Below the pieces are notes generated by a model. That model ran no database searches, was not told the DNA's origin, and was given only the letters and a program-made list of their open reading frames with translations. From contig NZ_UCNW01000008.1 of NCBI RefSeq assembly GCF_900474185.1, forward strand, positions 558,001 through 622,000: 64,000 nt of DNA, read 5' to 3'. How positions within the stretch are numbered: the first letter of the stretch is position 1; each line of letters opens with the position of its first letter. Shown piece by piece: positions 44,919 to 53,381 of this stretch. This stretch comes from Synechococcus sp. UW69. Its GTDB lineage: Bacteria; Cyanobacteriota; Cyanobacteriia; PCC-6307; Cyanobiaceae. The translations under genes and the position numbers were made by a program.

Positions 44919-45986
44919 TCAGCTCACGTCGGCATGCGGAAGCAACGTGACTCTGGCCCCATCCCGGAACGTGAGCCGGCAACGGGTTTGTGGAGGATGC
45001 TCCTGATCAATCGGACAGTGGGCACGCACCAATACATCGGCGATTCGGATTCGGTATTCCCATGCATCGCCCAGAAATTCACGCCCCAGAACACTGGCCT
45101 CTCCTTCGGCATCAGCGATGACATTGATGTCGTGAGGGTCTACCAGAACACAACAATCACCGGATGCTCGGCGGTCTGCCAACACCATGGGCTTCGCTTC
45201 ATCCAGATCGCCCAGCAGACAGGACAACTGCCCTCGCTCCCGCGACTGAACGGGAATCAAGTTGCGTTGAAGCACGAAGGACCCCACAAACGGCGTCGCC
45301 GGTGATCGCACAATGTCTTGTGGAGAGGCGCATTGATGCAAAACGCCATCCCTCATGACAGCGACGCGATCGCAGATCGCCAAGGCTTCTCCCGGATCAT
45401 GGGTGACGATCACGCCGCTGGCGCCACAGGCGTCCAGCACAGAAGCGAGCTCACTTCGCAGTCGCAGCCTCACCTCCACATCCAGACTGGAGAAGGGCTC
45501 ATCCAGGAGCACAACCCTTGGAGCTGGGGCCAGGGCTCGCGCCAAGGCCAGCCGTTGACGCTGACCACCGGACAGCTGGTGCGGATAGCGCTGCTCCAAT
45601 CCATGCAACCCCAGCAACTCAAACAGCCAGGCCACCCGCTCAGGGTTGGGGTGCCGCTGGGGCAGACCAAAACTGGCGTTCTGCCAGGCATTCAGATGAG
45701 GAAACAGCGCATAGTCCTGAAAGACCATGCCAACACCCCTGCGTTCTGGCTCCATCCATGCCCCTTCCCCAGCCACGGTGCGCTGGGCCAGCTTCACCGT
45801 GCCCCGCTGAGGGCGTTCAAAGCCAGCAATCAAGCGCAGCAGGGTGGTTTTACCGCAACCGGAGGGGCCGAGTAAACCCAGCAGCTCCCCTTGCGCCACT
45901 TGAAGATCGACCCCCTGAAGGGTCCAGCCCTCGGAAGCATTGCCGTAGCAATGCCAGACACCGTTCAACTCAACCGTCGGCTCCAT
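44919..45986 (-). CDS. futC: iron(III)-type ABC transporter ATP-binding protein
   Basis: 355 residues from ATG 45986; the frame stays open to 46232 but the extra part is Ser/Arg-rich and not ABC-like. Walker A GPSGCGKTTLL (40-50), Q-loop FQDYALFPHL, signature LSGGQRQRLALARAL, Walker B VVLLDEPFSSLD, and the switch His in VIVTHD. The C-terminal ~130 residues are a TOBE-type regulatory domain as in FbpC/FutC ferric transporters. It is divergent from the two-domain permease, which together form the membrane part of one transporter. The fut assignment is by similarity. Confidence 0.9.
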   Translation of the reverse strand: MEPTVELNGVWHCYGNASEGWTLQGVDLQVAQGELLGLLGPSGCGKTTLLRLIAGFERPQRGTVKLAQRTVAGEGAWMEPERRGVGMVFQDYALFPHLNAWQNASFGLPQRHPNPERVAWLFELLGLHGLEQRYPHQLSGGQRQRLALARALAPAPRVVLLDEPFSSLDVEVRLRLRSELASVLDACGASGVIVTHDPGEALAICDRVAVMRDGVLHQCASPQDIVRSPATPFVGSFVLQRNLIPVQSRERGQLSCLLGDLDEAKPMVLADRRASGDCCVLVDPHDINVIADAEGEASVLGREFLGDAWEYRIRIADVLVRAHCPIDQEHPPQTRCRLTFRDGARVTLLPHADVS

Positions 45987-46232
45987 CGGGAGCAGCTGTT
46001 CCACAGATCCAAGCAGCTTGGGAACGGACAGAGCATATGAGTGTGCCAAATGATCGATCCTGGCGTGCGTTTTGCACGTCCTGGGCTGACCAACCATCAA
46101 CGCCTTGTCCGCCAACGGACGCACTGATCGCTGGGATGAATGGTTTGCTGATCGTCTGCCTGACCCACCCCCTTTATCGCCAGACTCATTCCAGGGCAAT
46201 GTCGCAACGACGGTGTCCGGCCCATCGCTCAA

Positions 46233-47801
46233 TTGACGTTGCTGACCAACCGGATTGTTCCAAGCCCGAGCCGGCTGGCCCTCTTTCTGATCGCTTCGAT
46301 CACAGCCCTGATTGCCATCTGGCCGGTGCTGACGTTGGTGCAGGAGGCCATCAAAACCCTGCAGAGCGGCTTCACCGATCTTGGCCCCGATGGGATGCGC
46401 CAGGTGCTGGGCACGATCAAGCTGCTCCTAGGAACAGCCACATTGGGCACCGTGCTGGGCACGACCAATGGATGGCTGCTGTGCAACTGCCGTTTTCCTG
46501 GCCGCCAATGGCTGCGGATTGCCCAGCTGATTCCGCTTGCAACACCGGCCTATCTGCTCTCAGCAACACTGATCGATCTGGGGAGTCGCCACAGCTGGAC
46601 CATTCACGGCATGGGCTGGGGCATCACTGTCATGGCCTTGACGACCTACCCCTATGTGTTTCTGCTGAGCACAGAAAATTTCTCCGTCAGCGGCCGGCGT
46701 CAGCTGGAGGCGTGTCGCAGCCTGGGGGTCGGCCCGTGGTCAGCCTTCGGTCGCGTTGCCTTGCCGATCGCTCTTCCCGCGATCGGGGCCGGTGTCGCCC
46801 TGATGGGGATGGAAGTTGTCAATGAGCTCGGTGCTGTTCAGCTCCTCGGGATACCAAGCCTCTCCGCAGGCATCCTCGAAACCTGGCAATCCGACGGCAA
46901 TCCTTCTGGAGCCATCAGCTTGGCCTTGATCACGTTGGTGATCGTGCTGGGTTTGGTGATCTGTGAACGCAGCCTGCGCAGCCGCAGTCGGCGCTGGTGT
47001 GATGGGGTAGCCGGTGGAGATTCAACGGCCTGGCCCCTGAATGGAACACGGGCAGTGGTGGCTCAACTGCTGGCGATCATCCCTCCTGTGTTGAGCCTGG
47101 GAACCCCACTGCTGTGGGCCGCCACAAACCTGGATCAGCTCCAAAACGGCTGGAACGACGATCTGATCAGCCTGAGTGGGCGCAGTCTCCTACTGGCCCT
47201 GGCTGCCGCCGTTATGGCGGTTGCGGCAGCTCTGGTGCTGGCCATCGCCAAACGCTGGTCTGATGCCCGATGGCTGAAAAGCCTCACCTTCCTGGCGGGA
47301 ACGGGCTACGCAATCCCCGGCACCGTTCTGGCTCTAGCCCTGCTGCTCACCGGAGCCCCCTGGCAGGTCGCCCCGTTGCTTCTGCTCCTATGGGGATACA
47401 GCGTCCGTTTTCTGGCAGTAGCAAAAGGGGGGTTAGACGCTGCACTCGAGCGGATCAGCCCAAGCCTCGATGAAGCGGCCACGGGGATGGGTTCCCCGTG
47501 GCAAAGCGTGCTCCAACGGGTGCACTTGCCTCTGCTGCGCGGGCCTATCACCGTCGGCTTGTTGCTGGTCTTTGTCGACACAGTGAAAGAGCTTCCCCTC
47601 ACCTTTGCCCTGCGGCCGTTCGACTTCGACACCCTCTCAGTGCGGGTGTTCCAATACGCCGGCGATGAACGGTTGGCCGAAGCACTGTTGCCGGCCCTGA
47701 TGATCCTCGTGCTGGGGCTGATCGCCGCAATGGCTCTGGTGCCGACGCTGGATCACGCCTCCAGCAGGGACGGGTCGTCATCCCCGCAGCAACCTCTCTG
47801 A
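46233..47801 (+). CDS. futB: iron(III)-type ABC transporter permease (fused two-domain)
   Basis: 522 residues from TTG 46233; no ATG is near. Roughly twelve hydrophobic helices in two homologous halves, each with an EAA loop: EACRSLGVGPWSAFGRVALPIALPAIG (two parts) in the first and DEAATGMGSPWQSVLQRVHLPLL in the second. This fused form is typical of FbpB/FutB permeases for ferric iron. The periplasmic binding protein (FutA/IdiA) is not in the window. The end overlaps the opposite metallophosphoesterase gene by 24 bp. Confidence 0.9.
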   Translation: MTLLTNRIVPSPSRLALFLIASITALIAIWPVLTLVQEAIKTLQSGFTDLGPDGMRQVLGTIKLLLGTATLGTVLGTTNGWLLCNCRFPGRQWLRIAQLIPLATPAYLLSATLIDLGSRHSWTIHGMGWGITVMALTTYPYVFLLSTENFSVSGRRQLEACRSLGVGPWSAFGRVALPIALPAIGAGVALMGMEVVNELGAVQLLGIPSLSAGILETWQSDGNPSGAISLALITLVIVLGLVICERSLRSRSRRWCDGVAGGDSTAWPLNGTRAVVAQLLAIIPPVLSLGTPLLWAATNLDQLQNGWNDDLISLSGRSLLLALAAAVMAVAAALVLAIAKRWSDARWLKSLTFLAGTGYAIPGTVLALALLLTGAPWQVAPLLLLLWGYSVRFLAVAKGGLDAALERISPSLDEAATGMGSPWQSVLQRVHLPLLRGPITVGLLLVFVDTVKELPLTFALRPFDFDTLSVRVFQYAGDERLAEALLPALMILVLGLIAAMALVPTLDHASSRDGSSSPQQPL

Positions 47802-48770
47802 GGAATTGCGCTGGAGCTCCCCGGCACGGGTGTTGAGACGGAGAGGGAGTGTCGACCAGGACAGCGGCTGTCCCGTTGAAACGGCATAGGTGGTTTCTTT
47901 GATGTCACCCCTCAACCCATCCATCTCCAACAACGTGAAGGTCTGCTGAGCTGAAGTTCCACCGTCCAGCAAGCGCCGGGGGCCACTGCCCAGCGCTCCG
48001 AGCTGGATGAGATCGAGCTGGCCACGGCGACCGGAGAACCAAGCGTGATGGTGACCACTGATGTAGCCCTGCACTCCGGCGTTCTCCATCAGGGCCTGGA
48101 GCGCGCTCCCCCGGTCCAATACCTCACCAGGGCGATCCTTACCCTGACCAACACCGACCAGGGGCAGATGACCAACCACGAACCGTGCACGAGCGGTTTG
48201 TGCCTTCGTACTGGCCAACTGTTGTTGTGCCCAAACCAGCTGGTCCTCAGGAACACGGGCTGAGCTGGCATCCCAGACCAGCCAGAAGATCCCGTCCTGC
48301 AGCACCGTGTAACGAAATGGGAACTGAGAGGCATCCACAAACGCCAATCCCAAGCGTGAACGGATCGGGGTCCAGAACCGGGAAACAGCGGCACGATCAG
48401 CCGGAAAACCCGGTGAACCGTCATGGTTCCCGATCGCCGGCAGCAGCGGGATGCCGGCCGTCTGAAGCAGCCGTAGAACCGACGTTTCGAACCCCCGCCA
48501 CATCGCATCGAGCTGCAGCCCCGTGAGGCCTCGCATCTGGCCCGCGACCATGTCCCCTGCACACACGACCAGATCCGGCTGAAGGGCAATCAGCTGGTCC
48601 AGCCCCTGATGAACGGCAGGGATGTAGCTGGTGGCTCCATAACTGCTGTTGAGATCACTGATCAAGCCGACACGTAGCGCCGCCCGCCTGGCAGCGCTCA
48701 AGGGCAGGGCCACGGCACTGAGACCGGTGCCAAGCACCAGCTGCAGCATCCGGCGACGACTCAGCACCAC
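47778..48770 (-). CDS. secreted metallophosphoesterase, Tat-type signal
   Basis: 330 residues from GTG 48770. The N-terminus SRRRMLQLVLGTGLSAVALPL has a twin-arginine-like basic motif and hydrophobic core ending near an ALA-type site. The calcineurin-like domain has GLISDLNSSYG (D-x-N in place of the usual D-x-H), VVCAGDMVAG, AIGNHDGSPG, VGHLPLV and SGHHHAWFSG. It may hydrolyse phosphoesters in the periplasm. The last gene of a coupled minus-strand operon. Confidence 0.87.
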   Translation of the reverse strand: MVLSRRRMLQLVLGTGLSAVALPLSAARRAALRVGLISDLNSSYGATSYIPAVHQGLDQLIALQPDLVVCAGDMVAGQMRGLTGLQLDAMWRGFETSVLRLLQTAGIPLLPAIGNHDGSPGFPADRAAVSRFWTPIRSRLGLAFVDASQFPFRYTVLQDGIFWLVWDASSARVPEDQLVWAQQQLASTKAQTARARFVVGHLPLVGVGQGKDRPGEVLDRGSALQALMENAGVQGYISGHHHAWFSGRRGQLDLIQLGALGSGPRRLLDGGTSAQQTFTLLEMDGLRGDIKETTYAVSTGQPLSWSTLPLRLNTRAGELQRNSSERLLRG

Positions 48771-48783
48771 AACAGCCAGGGGG

Positions 48784-49698
48784 TCAGCATGAACGTTTCA
48801 AACGTTGCTCCACCAGCCGATCCGCCACAAGTGCCGCGCTGGCAACAACATCCGCAAGGGTGGACAAGAGCCGATAACTGAGCACGACGGCCAGCAACTG
48901 CGCTTCCGGCACGGCAGGACCCAACCGAAGCAACAAGGTGGCTTCAAAGACCCCCAGACCACCAGGGGCACCGGGGACCACCAGCCCAACGGCATAGGCC
49001 AGTCCAAATGCTGCGAGCCAGGTGAATGGCGCCGGGCTGCGAATGCCAAAGGCCTGCACGCTGCACCAGAACCCGGCAAAGCGGCAGAGCACAAACAGCA
49101 GCTGAAGCGTGAGTGGCCACCAGGGGTAGCCGCCGCGACCGCTCCCCTCACTCTCCAGTGGCCCGCCGCCAGCGGACTGCAACTGCGCCGCCTTCGAACG
49201 CTCCAGCCGACGCAGGAGCGGCTCCCGCCACCGCGGAATCATCAGGAGCGCTGGCAAGGGAGCGAGCAGTGCGAGGCCCTGCTGCCATCCACCAGCAACC
49301 ACAACAAGAACGGAAGCCGCCACGATCAGGAGCGGATCAAGAATCACACCGGCCAGGGCCGGTCCACCGCCAATCACCGGGCGCAGCACCCGGACCCGCT
49401 CCACCAGATGCCAGATTCCACCTGGCAGGTACTTCAGCAGGTTGCTGCGCACAAACAGCGGCACCACCGCGAGGCCTTGGGGAGGGTGCTTCAACCAGAC
49501 CAGCAGGTCGCGCCAGGCCAGACCATTGATCAGGATGCTGAGCCAAGTCAGGCCCAGACCCAACAACAGCCACCACCAACCATTGGCCACCAGGCTCAGC
49601 TGGCGAAGCTGGTCAGCCTGCTGGGCCATGGCCACAGCGATGAAGACCAGGCTGGCCAGCGTGATCCAGAGCTTGGGTTGGCGAAGGATTTTGCCCAT
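48784..49698 (-). CDS. UPF0104 / lysylphosphatidylglycerol-synthase-like membrane protein
   Basis: 304 residues, about eight membrane helices. Conserved features of the LPG_synthase_TM (UPF0104) family are RSNLLKYLPGGIWHL, RVRVLRPVIGG and the glycine-rich VVPGAPGGLGVFEATLLLRLG. These proteins act as flippase-like partners in lipid or glycan modification; the soluble aminoacyl transferase domain of MprF is absent here. The start overlaps the larC stop by one base. Confidence 0.88.
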   Translation of the reverse strand: MGKILRQPKLWITLASLVFIAVAMAQQADQLRQLSLVANGWWWLLLGLGLTWLSILINGLAWRDLLVWLKHPPQGLAVVPLFVRSNLLKYLPGGIWHLVERVRVLRPVIGGGPALAGVILDPLLIVAASVLVVVAGGWQQGLALLAPLPALLMIPRWREPLLRRLERSKAAQLQSAGGGPLESEGSGRGGYPWWPLTLQLLFVLCRFAGFWCSVQAFGIRSPAPFTWLAAFGLAYAVGLVVPGAPGGLGVFEATLLLRLGPAVPEAQLLAVVLSYRLLSTLADVVASAALVADRLVEQRLKRSC

Positions 49699-50906
49699 CA
49701 GATCCAGTCTTCCGTGCTGACAAACGGTGCAGCAGCTGCGGCAGCCCTCAGCTCATCAAGACCACACCCAGTGCTGGCCTGAAGAGCCTCCAGGGCATCA
49801 GCTTCGGCTTTGACAGTGCAACGACCATCCGGGCGTCGCACTTGTTTGGCGGCGAGGGGACCCCAGGGGGTGTCGAGCACACCATGGCGCCTCGGTAACA
49901 CCCAGCGTCCCTGGCGCCGCTCCCGCAAACCAATGCTGCTGCCAGCACTGAGCCAAAGCCGGCGCATCTCGTCGGCATCACCATCCCGCACCAACGCAGT
50001 GATGGCCTGACCACTGCGGCCCTTTTTCATCAACAACGGCTGCACCGCCACATCAATCGCCCCCGCATCTCGCAACCGATTGGCCAATGCAGCAACCTCC
50101 TCAGGGGTGGCGTCATCAATCCAGGCTTCCTGAACGACCAGCGACTCCCAGCGGGGACCTGCAACTGCATCCACCGACGGAGTGTTGAGCACCAAGCGCA
50201 CCAGGTTGGGGCGATCCAGCTGGCGATGGCCGAGGCCAACGCCGATTTTTTCGGCCACCAGAACATCAGGGGCCACAAAGCGATCCGCCAGCACCGACAC
50301 CAAGGCCAGACCCGTGGGCGTCACCAATTCCCCCGTGGGCAGGTCACCACCCTGTAGAAGCGGAATGCGGTGACGACGCGCCAGTTCAAGCACTGCAGGA
50401 ACGGGGACGGGCAACAGGCCATGGGCTGTTGACACCGTCCCGCTCCCGGCAGGCAACGGGGAACAGACCACCTCTGCCGGGTTGAGATCTTGCATCGCGG
50501 CACAGACCCCCACCACATCCACAAGGGCATCGATGGCCCCCACTTCATGGAAGTGAATGGCCTCCGCCGAGGTCCCATGCACCGTGGCTTCGGCTTCCGC
50601 CAGGCGGGTGAATACGGCAAGAACGGTTTGCTTCAGCGATGGAGCCAAGGCAGCTGCATGGATCTGATCGCGGATCTCCGACCACTGGCGGTGGGGAGGC
50701 TGATCCTCGAGCCCCTGCACATCAACGCGGATCCCCCGCAGTCCGCCGCTGCGCGCCTCGTGCTGGGTGAGGCGGTAGCGCCCTGCCAAACCGAGGGCCG
50801 CCAGGGGTGACTCCACAACGGCCTGATCCACACCGAGATCCAACAGGGCGGCAAGGAGCATGTCCCCCGCCAAACCCGTTGGCGCATCAATCCAGAGCGC
50901 GCTCAT
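49698..50906 (-). CDS. larC: LarC-type nickel-pincer cofactor biosynthesis protein
   Basis: 402 residues. The N-terminal signature is DAPTGLAGDMLLAALLDLGV, followed by IHFHEVGAIDALVDVVG, GSGTVSTAHGLLPVPVPA and a PTGELVTPTG site; the C-terminal ferredoxin-like region holds LVVQEAWIDDATPEEVAAL. LarC adds nickel to the pyridinium dithiocarboxylic mononucleotide cofactor of LarA-type racemases and epimerases. LarB, LarE and LarA are not in the window. Start and stop overlap both neighbours (ATGA and 1 bp), showing tight operon coupling. Confidence 0.9.
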   Translation of the reverse strand: MSALWIDAPTGLAGDMLLAALLDLGVDQAVVESPLAALGLAGRYRLTQHEARSGGLRGIRVDVQGLEDQPPHRQWSEIRDQIHAAALAPSLKQTVLAVFTRLAEAEATVHGTSAEAIHFHEVGAIDALVDVVGVCAAMQDLNPAEVVCSPLPAGSGTVSTAHGLLPVPVPAVLELARRHRIPLLQGGDLPTGELVTPTGLALVSVLADRFVAPDVLVAEKIGVGLGHRQLDRPNLVRLVLNTPSVDAVAGPRWESLVVQEAWIDDATPEEVAALANRLRDAGAIDVAVQPLLMKKGRSGQAITALVRDGDADEMRRLWLSAGSSIGLRERRQGRWVLPRRHGVLDTPWGPLAAKQVRRPDGRCTVKAEADALEALQASTGCGLDELRAAAAAAPFVSTEDWI

Positions 50907-51550
50907 CGCCCCAGACGCGGGGCCGCCTCCAACAGCGCAACCGCCTCACGGTCAAGCGCCTGACGCTGCTGACGCAGTTGCTGCTCGATCTCCCGACGGG
51001 CCCGACGCTGCTCCCGCTGAGCGGTGGCAACGTCATGGCCGGACAGTCCCCAGAGCCGTCCCAGCAAAGCGCGGTCATCTGCACCACCACGGGCCTGACC
51101 GAAGACCACGGTCTCCGCCGCGATGCCGGCCTGGAGCACCCGGCTCCAACGCCGCAGATCCTCGAGAGGCATCCGAACACTATCCGGCACGGTGAACTCA
51201 GTGGCACCACTGCTGCGCAGCCCAGCACGCACACAGGCAAGGGTTCCAACCAGCACCTGCTGCACCGGAAGTTGCTCCTCTTCCGCAATCAGGACATGGC
51301 CCGCCTCATGCACCGCAATCCGACGCAGACGCTCCTGACCACCGGGCAAGGCTTCCGCCAGGATGTGGCCACCCATGCCCTGCCAGGTGGCGGCATCAAC
51401 ACTGAGGGTGACCAGAGCACCCCCGACAGCCACCACAATCCAAGCGGAGGACAGACCCAAGGCAGGGCCAAAGGCTCCGAGAACGGTGATGCCGACAACA
51501 GCGACACCAGCGCGCAATACCCCCGTGGAGCCCTGCCCCTCCTCCGCCAT
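50903..51550 (-). CDS. M41 (FtsH-like) peptidase domain without AAA ATPase
   Basis: 215 residues. Two hydrophobic helices lie near residues 12-50. The zinc motif HEAGH (81-85, IAVHEAGHVLIAEEE) and the distal Asp in GIAAETVVFGQARGGADD match the FtsH protease domain, where the third ligand lies in a TTGASND segment after AAEE. No Walker A/B or SRH sequence is present, so this is not a full FtsH. Coiled-coil-like Arg/Gln helices end the protein. The substrate is unknown; the coupled larC operon is its only context. Confidence 0.8.
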   Translation of the reverse strand: MAEEGQGSTGVLRAGVAVVGITVLGAFGPALGLSSAWIVVAVGGALVTLSVDAATWQGMGGHILAEALPGGQERLRRIAVHEAGHVLIAEEEQLPVQQVLVGTLACVRAGLRSSGATEFTVPDSVRMPLEDLRRWSRVLQAGIAAETVVFGQARGGADDRALLGRLWGLSGHDVATAQREQRRARREIEQQLRQQRQALDREAVALLEAAPRLGR

Positions 51551-52170
51551 CAGCTCCGAACGCGGGAGGTGGCACGACCGCGACCTCCCTTGGATTTGCC
51601 ACCACGCGTCGGCATTGGTGCAATCACCTCGTGCTGTTCCAGATGAAGTTCCTGTCCCTGCCGGCGCAGGTCGAGGCTGACGAAGTGGCGCAGGTTTTCC
51701 AGGGGAAGCTCGCCCTTGATCTGGAGCTTGAAGGGGAGCGGCCGGTGGCCGTCAGCCCGGGCCTGCTGCCGCACCTTCACCACCATTTCGCCGGTCTCGG
51801 GCTTGGTGAAGATCAACTCCCCTCTGATGGAGAAGTAGTCGTCTCCCTCGGGCAAGGTATCTGAGGCATCCGCTTGCTCCGGCGAAAGAGTGCTGGGTTC
51901 CCAGACACCAGCAATCTGAAGATGGAGATGATCACTTTCGCGGCTTCTGGGGTACACCACCCAGAGGTGCGGTTGATCCAAGGGCAGATGCCGCCGGATC
52001 AGGGTGAGCACTCGACCGAGCACAACGGTTTCCAGGGGGACCCCCTGGGCATCGGTCAACGTGCCGCGGGTGAGTTGGTCGGGATCGGTAGGGGCGTAGG
52101 TGCCCCGAACGAGACCGATGGCCCGGTACTGCAACGGCTCTGTGACCGGGGGAATCGGATGGGCGCGCAT
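51550..52170 (-). CDS. hypothetical protein of the M41/larC operon
   Basis: 206 residues from ATG 52170 (upstream GTG/TTG at 52194 also in frame). A beta-rich N-terminal half (LQYRAIGLVRGTYAPTD, LETVVLGRVLTLIRRHL, HLWVVYPRS) and a second domain (IRGELIFTKPETGEMVVKVR, PFKLQIKGELPLE) precede a short basic tail (GGKSKGGRGRATS) that could bind nucleic acid. No family name is recognised. The stop overlaps the M41 start by one base. Confidence 0.8.
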   Translation of the reverse strand: MRAHPIPPVTEPLQYRAIGLVRGTYAPTDPDQLTRGTLTDAQGVPLETVVLGRVLTLIRRHLPLDQPHLWVVYPRSRESDHLHLQIAGVWEPSTLSPEQADASDTLPEGDDYFSIRGELIFTKPETGEMVVKVRQQARADGHRPLPFKLQIKGELPLENLRHFVSLDLRRQGQELHLEQHEVIAPMPTRGGKSKGGRGRATSRVRS

Positions 52171-52263
52171 TGATCCAGATCCGGGCGGAGTCAAAAGCCC
52201 TTGTCAAGACTGTAGCCAGCCCACCGCAATCCCCTCAGACTGAAATAGCTGATTCGTGATCGG

Positions 52264-53076
52264 ATGCAGAGCCCGCGCCGGATCCTGTTGCTGCTGGTGT
52301 CCATGGTTGGGGCTGCACTGGTCGGTTGGATCACTGCTGCCTCCATGGCCCCTGAAACCAGCGCCAGCGGAAGTCGTCTGGCTGAAGATCCTCAGGTCGA
52401 ATCGCTGATGCAGCAACTCCAGCTCCAGGAGGAGCTCAGCGAGGCAGAACGTGTTCTCCTTCTGGAACGTTTGATTGCTCTGGAACGCCTTCAGGAAGCC
52501 GAAGTGGCGCTGCAACCGTGGATCACGGCTCGTTCCACCCCCCGCGAACTCAGCTTGTTCAAAGCGGAGCTGCAACGCCTCAATGGCCAGCCCGAGGCAG
52601 CCCGACGCAGCCTCAATCAATTGATGCGCTTGCATCCGAATGATCCGCAGGTTTTGCAATTGCTGGTGCTGCTGGATCAGCAGCGGGGACGCCAAATTCA
52701 GGCCACGACTGAACTCACCACCCGTTTCAAGGGCCTGGAACCGGGACAACGTCTGGAGATCGGTCTGCTTCTTGCCGATCTCTTACGTCAAAGCGGATCC
52801 CACCAGGAAGCGGTCAACCTGTATCGCCAACTGGCTTCAGAGGAGCCGAGCAACACAAGGCCCTTGCTGGCCCTTGCGCTGTTGCAGCAGGACCAAGGCC
52901 ACACAAAGGATGTTGAAGCTCTGCTGAAGCAGGCCCGCCAACGGCGGGATTCAAACGGACAGATCGATCCATCGATCGATGTTCTGGCAGGACGGCTCGG
53001 ATTGAGCGCTGCACGCAATGCCGCCTCGGAACAACCTGGTCCTACGGCGATTCGGGCTGATTCTGGAAGGCCTTGA
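52264..53076 (+). CDS. membrane-anchored TPR protein
   Basis: 270 residues. One N-terminal membrane helix (ILLLLVSMVGAALVGWITAA) is followed by helical repeats of TPR type: LQEAEVALQPWIT, GQPEAARRSLNQLMRLHPND, SGSHQEAVNLYRQLASEEPSN and GHTKDVEALLKQAR. It is likely a scaffold on the outer face of the cytoplasmic or thylakoid membrane. No known name. The 3' end overlaps the opposite small secreted protein gene by 35 bp. Confidence 0.82.
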   Translation: MQSPRRILLLLVSMVGAALVGWITAASMAPETSASGSRLAEDPQVESLMQQLQLQEELSEAERVLLLERLIALERLQEAEVALQPWITARSTPRELSLFKAELQRLNGQPEAARRSLNQLMRLHPNDPQVLQLLVLLDQQRGRQIQATTELTTRFKGLEPGQRLEIGLLLADLLRQSGSHQEAVNLYRQLASEEPSNTRPLLALALLQQDQGHTKDVEALLKQARQRRDSNGQIDPSIDVLAGRLGLSAARNAASEQPGPTAIRADSGRP

Positions 53077-53326
53077 GGGCCTCATCAATGGCATCGGAAG
53101 GTGGCGTGGCGTCATCCATGGCCGTCGACCTCCGGATCCTGTTCATCAGATCCATGGGGTTAGCGGCGTCGAGAACGGAGCCGTTGTCATTGGTGTTTCC
53201 GTAAATCTCTCGTTCTTCGCGGTTCTGATAAGGCGCATCCACCTGGGCGTTTGCGCCAACAGGGATGGTCGCTGCGATCAGGCAGGGCAGAACAAGTTGT
53301 GCGACAGCCGCAAGACGGGAGGACAT
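53042..53326 (-). CDS. small secreted hypothetical protein
   Basis: 94 residues from ATG 53326. A signal peptide (MSSRLAAVAQLVLPCLIAA, ending TIPVGANA) precedes a short acidic mature part with YQNREEREIYGN and NPMDLMNRIRRSTAM, and a helical end. An upstream reading frame to 53419 lies within the xth promoter region. It is exported, of unknown function, and divergent from xth with starts 56 bp apart. Confidence 0.7.
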   Translation of the reverse strand: MSSRLAAVAQLVLPCLIAATIPVGANAQVDAPYQNREEREIYGNTNDNGSVLDAANPMDLMNRIRRSTAMDDATPPSDAIDEALKAFQNQPESP

Positions 53327-53381
53327 CAGCGGATTTCGGGGTGGGCTGATGCTAAGGGTCTTTTTCACCACCGGATCAACC

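Noticed and set aside
46064-46078. Hairpin CGTGC-GTTTT-GCACG in the transporter intergenic region
   Set aside because: Only a 5-bp stem with no T-run or conserved position; likely chance.
45518-46825. Long plus-strand frame spanning the transporter ATPase and permease starts
   Set aside because: It crosses two real genes in other frames, is rich in Pro/Arg/Ser and lacks any motif.
48805-49782. Plus-strand frame opposite the UPF0104 gene
   Set aside because: Low-complexity Gln/His/Lys product complementary to membrane helices; a shadow frame.
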